Shown here: in pieces, positions 57,880-64,000 of the stretch
Layout: each line of letters opens with the position of its first letter
Position numbering within the stretch: the stretch's first letter is position 1
From: Methanobacterium sp964452085
GTDB taxonomy: Archaea > Methanobacteriota > Methanobacteria > Methanobacteriales > Methanobacteriaceae
NCBI GenBank assembly: GCA_964452085.1
Contig: CAYVKL010000001.1
Span: 186,001-250,000, forward strand
Length of the DNA: 64,000 nucleotides
Direction of reading: 5' to 3'
Notes under the pieces: generated by a model
Told to the model about the DNA's origin: nothing
Databases searched by the model: none
The model's input: the letters and a program-made list of their open reading frames with translations, nothing else
Position numbers and translations under genes: made by a program

Positions 57880-59538
57880 GTGAAGAAGAAGGAGATATTA
57901 AAACTAGCAAAGCGGGATTTTGAAAAGGCCTGGGTGGAAACAGGCTTGAACCTGAAAAAACCCCACCATGACGATGAATATCCCCGACTGCACCTTAAAA
58001 CCGGGCAGACTCATCCATTAAATGATACCGTTGCCAAAATACGACAGGCATATCTCATGCTGGGTTTCACCGAGACCATCAACCCCCTCTTTATTGAAGA
58101 AGATCATATATACCGTCAATTCGGCCCGGAAGCCCCTGCAGTCTTAGACCGCTGCTTCTACTTGGCAGGACTACCCCGTCCAGATATTGGAATCGGTATG
58201 GATAAGATTGAGAGAATAGAAGGTCTGGGAGTTTCACTGGATGAAGATAAGATCCAGTCCCTTAAAGAGGTATTCCGCAGTTACAAGAAGGGTGATACTA
58301 GTGGAGATGATCTGGTACATGATGTTTCAGTGGCTCTGGAAGTAAAAGATGAAGCAGGGCTGAGAGTGCTGGAGAGGGTTTTCCCTGAACTCAGAGAACT
58401 CACCCCCATCTCCAGTAAAACCACTTTACGCTCACACATGACATCTGGTTGGTTCATAACCTTGGAATCAATGATTAAAACATATCCCCTCCCAGTTAAG
58501 TTATTCTCCATTGACCGCTGCTTCCGCAGAGAACAACGAGAAGATTCCAGTCACCTCATGACTTACCATTCTGCCTCGTGTGTGTGGATGGATGATGAAG
58601 TATCCCTGGATATGGGAATGGCAGTTTCTGAGAGTTTACTGGAGTATTTCGGTTTTAAAAAGTTCAAATTCTTACCCGATGAGAAAAAATCCAAATATTA
58701 CATTCCAGGAACCCAGACTGAGGTCTACGGTTACCATCCCCAGTTAAAGGACTGGGTGGAAGTGGCAACCTTTGGATTATACTCCCCTATTGCTCTGGCA
58801 AGATATGGAATAGACCAGGAAGTCATGAATTTGGGGGTGGGAGCTGAGAGAATGGCCATGATCCTCGGTGGATTCAAAGACATTCGACAAATGGTTTATC
58901 CCCAAATTCACACCAAAAGAAGTCTCAGTGACCGGGAATTAGCTTCCATGCTCCGTATGAACCTTTATCCTGTTACTGATGATGGGCGAAAACTAATGGA
59001 ATCCATCTTAAGCACAGCCCGAGAACACAGCAACACAGAATCCCCCTGCGAGTTCACCATTTTTGAGGGGGATTTCATGGATAAACCCCTTGAAGTGAAG
59101 ATTGTAGAACCAGAAGCCGGAACCAAACTATTAGGGCCTGCTAGCTGGAACCGTATTTACGTTTATGATGGGAACATTGTGGGAGTGCCCCATCCCAGCA
59201 CCATTAATGGTCTTCAACCTTCTGAAGATGATATTAACGGCATCATTGGTAACATGGGGAAAGAAATTGTGGATGATCTGGCTATTCAAGCACTCAAAAA
59301 AGGCGTTCCCACCGGCATAAGTTATCTAGACGGAGTTGCAGCTCAAGCCGCCTACCACATAGAGGAGATGGTTATAAGCGGCGAAGAAAACGTGACCTTA
59401 AGGACCACTATCGCTAAAGCACCGTCGGATGTGAATCTTAAACTGGATGAAGTAGCCATGCGCTATATTACCAGTAAAAACAAGGTCATTGACATCAGAG
59501 GCCCCATATTCTGCACCATCACCAGTGAAATTAAGTAA
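57880..59538 (+). CDS. sepS: O-phosphoseryl-tRNA(Cys) synthetase (SepRS)
   Basis: A 552-residue class II synthetase that puts phosphoserine on tRNA-Cys in methanogens lacking CysRS. Class II motif 2 appears as DRCFRREQREDSSHL near residues 212-226 and motif 3 as GVGAERMAMILGG near 325-337. The N-terminal helical region and C-terminal domain are of normal size. GTG at 57880 follows AGGAGG. The next step would be SepCysS (not in window). Divergent from tfrA, followed by ribK. Confidence 0.97.
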   Translation: MKKKEILKLAKRDFEKAWVETGLNLKKPHHDDEYPRLHLKTGQTHPLNDTVAKIRQAYLMLGFTETINPLFIEEDHIYRQFGPEAPAVLDRCFYLAGLPRPDIGIGMDKIERIEGLGVSLDEDKIQSLKEVFRSYKKGDTSGDDLVHDVSVALEVKDEAGLRVLERVFPELRELTPISSKTTLRSHMTSGWFITLESMIKTYPLPVKLFSIDRCFRREQREDSSHLMTYHSASCVWMDDEVSLDMGMAVSESLLEYFGFKKFKFLPDEKKSKYYIPGTQTEVYGYHPQLKDWVEVATFGLYSPIALARYGIDQEVMNLGVGAERMAMILGGFKDIRQMVYPQIHTKRSLSDRELASMLRMNLYPVTDDGRKLMESILSTAREHSNTESPCEFTIFEGDFMDKPLEVKIVEPEAGTKLLGPASWNRIYVYDGNIVGVPHPSTINGLQPSEDDINGIIGNMGKEIVDDLAIQALKKGVPTGISYLDGVAAQAAYHIEEMVISGEENVTLRTTIAKAPSDVNLKLDEVAMRYITSKNKVIDIRGPIFCTITSEIK

Positions 59539-59653
59539 TGATCATAACGTTAAAGGTAACTGGTGAAAGGCATATAAACCGGGCCACCCCAATAAAAGAC
59601 CACCCCATTAAGAATTGAATAGGACTCAATTTGAAACAGAAGGAATTTATAAA

Positions 59654-60028
59654 ATGGAAATTAAAGGAAAAATCGTCTCCGGAACACGTAAAGGCAGTTA
59701 TTTCATGTCTTTAGAAGTTTACCAGGATGAATTTCAGGAAAAACTCGGATTTGAACCCTTCCCCGGGACTCTTAACCTGGAGATCTCCCAAGAAAATGCG
59801 GAGGCAATAATTAACCTTAAGGATAAAATGGGGACCATTAAGGGAAGTGGCAGCTTTGGAGATGTTAAATTCCTACCAGCCCAGCTAAATGAAAAAATAG
59901 ATGGTGCTATATTGTTCCCGGTTAAAACTCAGCATTCTAATGAGATTTTAGAATTCGTGGCAGGAGAAAACCTCAGAGAATCACTACAACTTAAAGATGA
60001 GGATTTTATCACCCTTAAAATAGAATAA
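59654..60028 (+). CDS. ribK: CTP-dependent riboflavin kinase, archaeal type
   Basis: A 124-residue protein that phosphorylates riboflavin to FMN with CTP. It has GTRKGSYF near residues 10-17 and the substrate motif PFPGTLNLE near 35-43, typical of archaeal RibK. ATG at 59654 follows GAAGGA; the in-frame TTG at 59615 would add unsupported residues. It lies between sepS and ribB in an arrangement suiting flavin synthesis. Confidence 0.92.
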   Translation: MEIKGKIVSGTRKGSYFMSLEVYQDEFQEKLGFEPFPGTLNLEISQENAEAIINLKDKMGTIKGSGSFGDVKFLPAQLNEKIDGAILFPVKTQHSNEILEFVAGENLRESLQLKDEDFITLKIE

Positions 60029-60169
60029 AAGATTATTAAAATATGATTGATTATTGGTTTTAAAGATTTAATATATTACAAAAACCAATCAGTATGATGG
60101 TGAATTAAAAAGTATGGAATTTATAAAACTTACCCAATTTACTAGGAAAAAATCTAATCTCGTGATTAT

Positions 60170-60847
60170 ATGATAAAAAAAGCAGTAGAATCCTTTCAGA
60201 AAGGAGAAATAGTTTTAATCTTTGATGATGATAACCGTGAGCGGGAAACAGACATGATTGTGGCTGCAGAATTTATAACACCACAGTACATGACCACCAT
60301 TAGAAATGATGCAGGTGGATTGGTTTGCGTTCCTATATCTGCAGAAATCTCAGACCAGTTGGGCATACCATTCATGACTGACATGATGGAAGCTGCCACG
60401 GATAAATATCCCGTTTTAGGCGAATTATCACCAACAGACATTCCTTACGATGAAAAATCAGCCTTCTCCATTACTGTGAACCATCGGAAGACCTTCACAG
60501 GCATCACCGATAATGATCGGGCCTGCACCATTAAAGAACTGGGACTCTTATGTAAAAATGGTAATTTTAATGAATTTGGTAAATATTTCCGCTCTCCAGG
60601 ACATGTAACCCTATTGAGAGCTGCTAAGGACCACGTTCTAAAAAGAAGAGGTCATACTGAGATGAGTGTTGCTCTGGCAGAGATGGCGGGGTTGACTGAA
60701 GTAGCTGTTTGCTGTGAGATGATGGATGATAACACCGGAAATTCAATGGTTACTGATGATGTGGCCAAGTATGCTGAAAAGAATGGTTTAGTGTTTTTAA
60801 GTGGTGCAGAATTAATAGAAGGTTACCACGAGTTTAAAGGCATTTAA
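60170..60847 (+). CDS. ribB: 3,4-dihydroxy-2-butanone 4-phosphate synthase
   Basis: A 225-residue enzyme converting ribulose 5-phosphate to the four-carbon unit of riboflavin. It has DDDNRERETD near residues 19-28 (metal ligands), the VCVPIS block near 46, and RRGHTEMSVALAEMAG near 159-174. Stand-alone (no RibA fusion), as in other archaea. It follows ribK after 141 bases. Confidence 0.95.
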   Translation: MIKKAVESFQKGEIVLIFDDDNRERETDMIVAAEFITPQYMTTIRNDAGGLVCVPISAEISDQLGIPFMTDMMEAATDKYPVLGELSPTDIPYDEKSAFSITVNHRKTFTGITDNDRACTIKELGLLCKNGNFNEFGKYFRSPGHVTLLRAAKDHVLKRRGHTEMSVALAEMAGLTEVAVCCEMMDDNTGNSMVTDDVAKYAEKNGLVFLSGAELIEGYHEFKGI

Positions 60848-60944
60848 TTTGCCTATACTTATCTCACTGCTTTTGGAGTTTTGGAAGCAAACATAACAGA
60901 AAAGAACTCACTGGACTGGCAGCCACAGATGAAACTAGAACCAC

Positions 60945-61208
60945 TTAAAATTGATAAATCGTTTTTAATGTTAAATATAAGATTAAAATAATTGCGAAAA
61001 TAAGCAACTCACGAAACTGTAATTTTTTTCTCACTGATGTTTTTTCATCTTGTGAGTTTTCTTTAGTATCTAGCAAGTCAACTTTTGTCTTGCTTTCAGG
61101 ATATTTATCTAAATCTTGGCCACACTTATAGCAGAAACGCGCCTTATAGCTGTTAATAGTTTCGCATTTTGGACAAAATTTTCTCAGATATTGTTCTCTA
61201 TATACCAT
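60945..61208 (-). CDS. Zinc-ribbon protein with C-terminal membrane helix
   Basis: An 87-residue protein. Residues 12-15 and 26-29 are two CxxC knuckles (CPKC and CYKC) of a zinc ribbon. A charged linker leads to a single hydrophobic stretch (about 68-86) near the end, so the ribbon would sit in the cytoplasm or outside depending on orientation. Tail-anchored type of layout, a possible client for the Get3-type ATPase. No family name. Confidence 0.7.
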   Translation of the reverse strand: MVYREQYLRKFCPKCETINSYKARFCYKCGQDLDKYPESKTKVDLLDTKENSQDEKTSVRKKLQFRELLIFAIILILYLTLKTIYQF

Positions 61209-61265
61209 ATTTTCTCAATTAATCGTGTTATGGATTTAATCAACAGTATAATTTACTCTTTATTA

Positions 61266-62768
61266 TTAAAAAAAATCCTTTAATATTTCATCATAAGATG
61301 AATAACCCGTGAAATTAGGTTTTTCAGCCATTTCTAAAATCCCCTCAACATCCAGATTCTTCTCAACTGTTTCAATCGCTTTCTGGCAGAAGTCTTCTAG
61401 CTTTATCTCCACTTCTGGAGTTCCTCCCCTGGCAGGTAACGGGGCTTTAGGAACTTTGCCCACCCAATCAAGTCCAGTGGTATTTTTAAGATAATCCGAT
61501 GCAGTTTCAGCTATTCCTTCATGGTAAACCTTGTTCAATATGACACCAGTGGTTTTTATACCCAATTTATGCATCATATCCACATGAGAGGCCAGATCAA
61601 CCGCTGCAGTTTCAATACCTCCCTTATTGCATCCAGTAACCAGCAGTGTGGGGATGTTCCCTGCTCTGGCTATTTCAGCTGCAGAAAAGGGAGTTTTCTC
61701 ATTCAGAAGTCCTGTGAAAATACTCATTACTCCCTCAATAAGAACCAAATCATAATTTTGACCTCGGACATCATTTAAGATTTCTTTTAGGTCTTTCCAT
61801 CCCAATCCACCAATCTGGATAGATGAAAAGTCTTCCATTTTTTCCTTATTCAAGTAAAGTGCCGGAACCAGGTCTCTTATATCTGGACCTACCTTCAGGA
61901 CCCCTACCCTGTAACCTTTTTTACGAAGTACGCCCACTATTCCTGTGGTGAGGAAGGTCTTCCCTGAATCTGAACCTGTGCTGGCAATCATGAGAAATGG
62001 AGGTATTTCTGAAGCAGGAGAAACTTTTGAAATGGGGTAATCTGAGTAAATATCCCATCCTATTCCCACTTCACCTTTGATCTTCTTCATGAGTTCATGG
62101 TTAGCTGATTTAATCTCCTGAATATCTTTTTCATTTGCATCCAGATAATCAAGAATATTATTTCTAAGGGATGAGTTTTCATCCAGAGATGCGTGTACCA
62201 TGGTCCCCACCACATTACCATCATCATTCCGGACTCCTGAAAGTATTTTTCTAGGATTATCAGCATAATCTGTTCTTTTAACCTTTGAAAAGAATACTGG
62301 AGGTGCATCACCTCTTATATCACCATAGGTGTGGCAGTGAAAACCAGTAACAGTTTCACCATTTATTCCCTTGGTTAAGAAGGATTCGTCAACTATTTCA
62401 GCTTCCACCCGGTCCGTGCCAATGAGTGGATGGAATGTGACGTCCAGGATTCCCAGTCCCTTGCGTTCCACTGGACATGGTGATTTTCGCCCTATGTCTG
62501 TTTTATGAGCTAAAACCTGAAATCCAGAGCACATCCCCAGTATGAACTTCCCTTGATCATCCATTTTCCTGATTACGACTTCAACTTCAGGGCTGATACT
62601 CAATGATTCCATAATACTCCCACCAGGGAGTATGAGGCCATCTAATACTTCCTGAGCTTTTTTACCATTTACCATCCCATTATCTTTCAATAGGTGGGTG
62701 GGAAGCTCTCCGAAGTTTTCGAAGGCAGGTAGTGATCCTGGAACATACAGGATGCCTATTTTTTTCAT
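61266..62768 (-). CDS. CobB/CbiA-like protein with reversed domain order
   Basis: A 500-residue protein. The N-terminal half is a class I glutamine amidotransferase-like domain: LPGGSIMESL near residues 47-56, nucleophile Cys in GMCSGFQ near 79 and His in FHCHTYG near 143. The C-terminal half is a P-loop amidoligase domain (BioD/CobQ-like): STGSDSGKTFLTTG near 264-277, KVGPDIRDL near 294, and IEGVMSIFTG near 343. CobB/CbiA and CfbB normally have these in the opposite order. The substrate may be a tetrapyrrole or other acid; not assigned. Adjacent to ribB and gatA. Confidence 0.82.
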   Translation of the reverse strand: MKKIGILYVPGSLPAFENFGELPTHLLKDNGMVNGKKAQEVLDGLILPGGSIMESLSISPEVEVVIRKMDDQGKFILGMCSGFQVLAHKTDIGRKSPCPVERKGLGILDVTFHPLIGTDRVEAEIVDESFLTKGINGETVTGFHCHTYGDIRGDAPPVFFSKVKRTDYADNPRKILSGVRNDDGNVVGTMVHASLDENSSLRNNILDYLDANEKDIQEIKSANHELMKKIKGEVGIGWDIYSDYPISKVSPASEIPPFLMIASTGSDSGKTFLTTGIVGVLRKKGYRVGVLKVGPDIRDLVPALYLNKEKMEDFSSIQIGGLGWKDLKEILNDVRGQNYDLVLIEGVMSIFTGLLNEKTPFSAAEIARAGNIPTLLVTGCNKGGIETAAVDLASHVDMMHKLGIKTTGVILNKVYHEGIAETASDYLKNTTGLDWVGKVPKAPLPARGGTPEVEIKLEDFCQKAIETVEKNLDVEGILEMAEKPNFTGYSSYDEILKDFF

Positions 62769-62867
62769 ATAATCCTCAGAGTGACCGCTTGGTCTTTAAT
62801 TAGTTTTTAATCCCTATTTAGGTCATGATATTAGTTTCTAAAATTAAAATAAAAAAACATGAAGAGG

Positions 62868-64000
<1,133 letters not shown>

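Overview
The window is a methanogenic archaeal chromosome, most probably Methanobacterium or a close relative in the Methanobacteriales. Marker genes are cfbD of coenzyme F430 synthesis, a coenzyme F390 synthetase-like ligase, the flavoprotein subunit of thiol:fumarate reductase, SepRS (O-phosphoseryl-tRNA(Cys) synthetase), the archaeal CTP-type riboflavin kinase, a MthK-type calcium-gated K+ channel and a Get3/ArsA ATPase. The DNA is AT-rich. Many starts are GTG or TTG behind GGTG/GAGG-type Shine-Dalgarno (SD) motifs. Most of the window is ordinary, tightly packed housekeeping sequence on both strands.

Layout. 1-5.1 kb: the end of a BPL_N-like amidotransferase-fold protein, then a surface-sugar cluster (GT4 glycosyltransferase, LegB-like dehydratase/epimerase, nucleotidyltransferase, DegT aminotransferase). 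5.4-9.8 kb: a small membrane protein, the F390 synthetase-like ligase and an SsuABC/TauABC-type ABC importer. 9.8-20.3 kb: HAD phosphatase, deoxyadenosine deaminase, hisG, FAH-family hydrolase, double-GNAT protein, leuS, cutA, nadE, Get3. 20.5-32.3 kb: TetR regulator, secreted zinc phospholipase C-like protein, small membrane proteins, cupin, cbiE, a membrane GT2, a YchF/Obg-like GTPase, a DUF2207-LemA pair and a surface serine hydrolase. 32.4-45.6 kb: a Na,K-ATPase-like P-type ATPase, an alpha/beta hydrolase with no visible start codon, a Ser-rich membrane protein beside mthK, sfsA, an M14-like peptidase, cfbD, a nucleotidyltransferase-cupin fusion, hisH, a HypE/SelD-like protein, a class III signal peptide protein, a PAP2-like protein, a HIT protein, and tRNA-Arg(GCG).

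The accessory region is 46.2-56.1 kb. It starts with an 1885-residue surface protein that looks like two secreted proteins fused head to tail: propeller + DUF11 + membrane anchor, then signal peptide + second propeller + Ig-like repeats + Pro/Gly-rich linker + hydrophobic tail. Downstream lie at least two promoterless 3' cassettes and a third scrap. Each repeats the last Ig-like domain and/or linker of the large gene (68 bp identical in one pair, 90 bp with one mismatch in another). The two full cassettes continue into a different hydrophobic tail. Each tail is followed by small membrane proteins from two paralogous families. The layout resembles CDI or polymorphic-toxin loci with orphan C-terminal modules and immunity genes, or a tail-switching adhesin. 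It is the best candidate here for an undescribed system; its function is inference.

56.1-64.0 kb returns to core genes: tfrA, sepS, ribK, ribB, a zinc-ribbon membrane protein, a CobB/CbiA-like protein with its two domains in reversed order, and gatA, which runs off the right edge.
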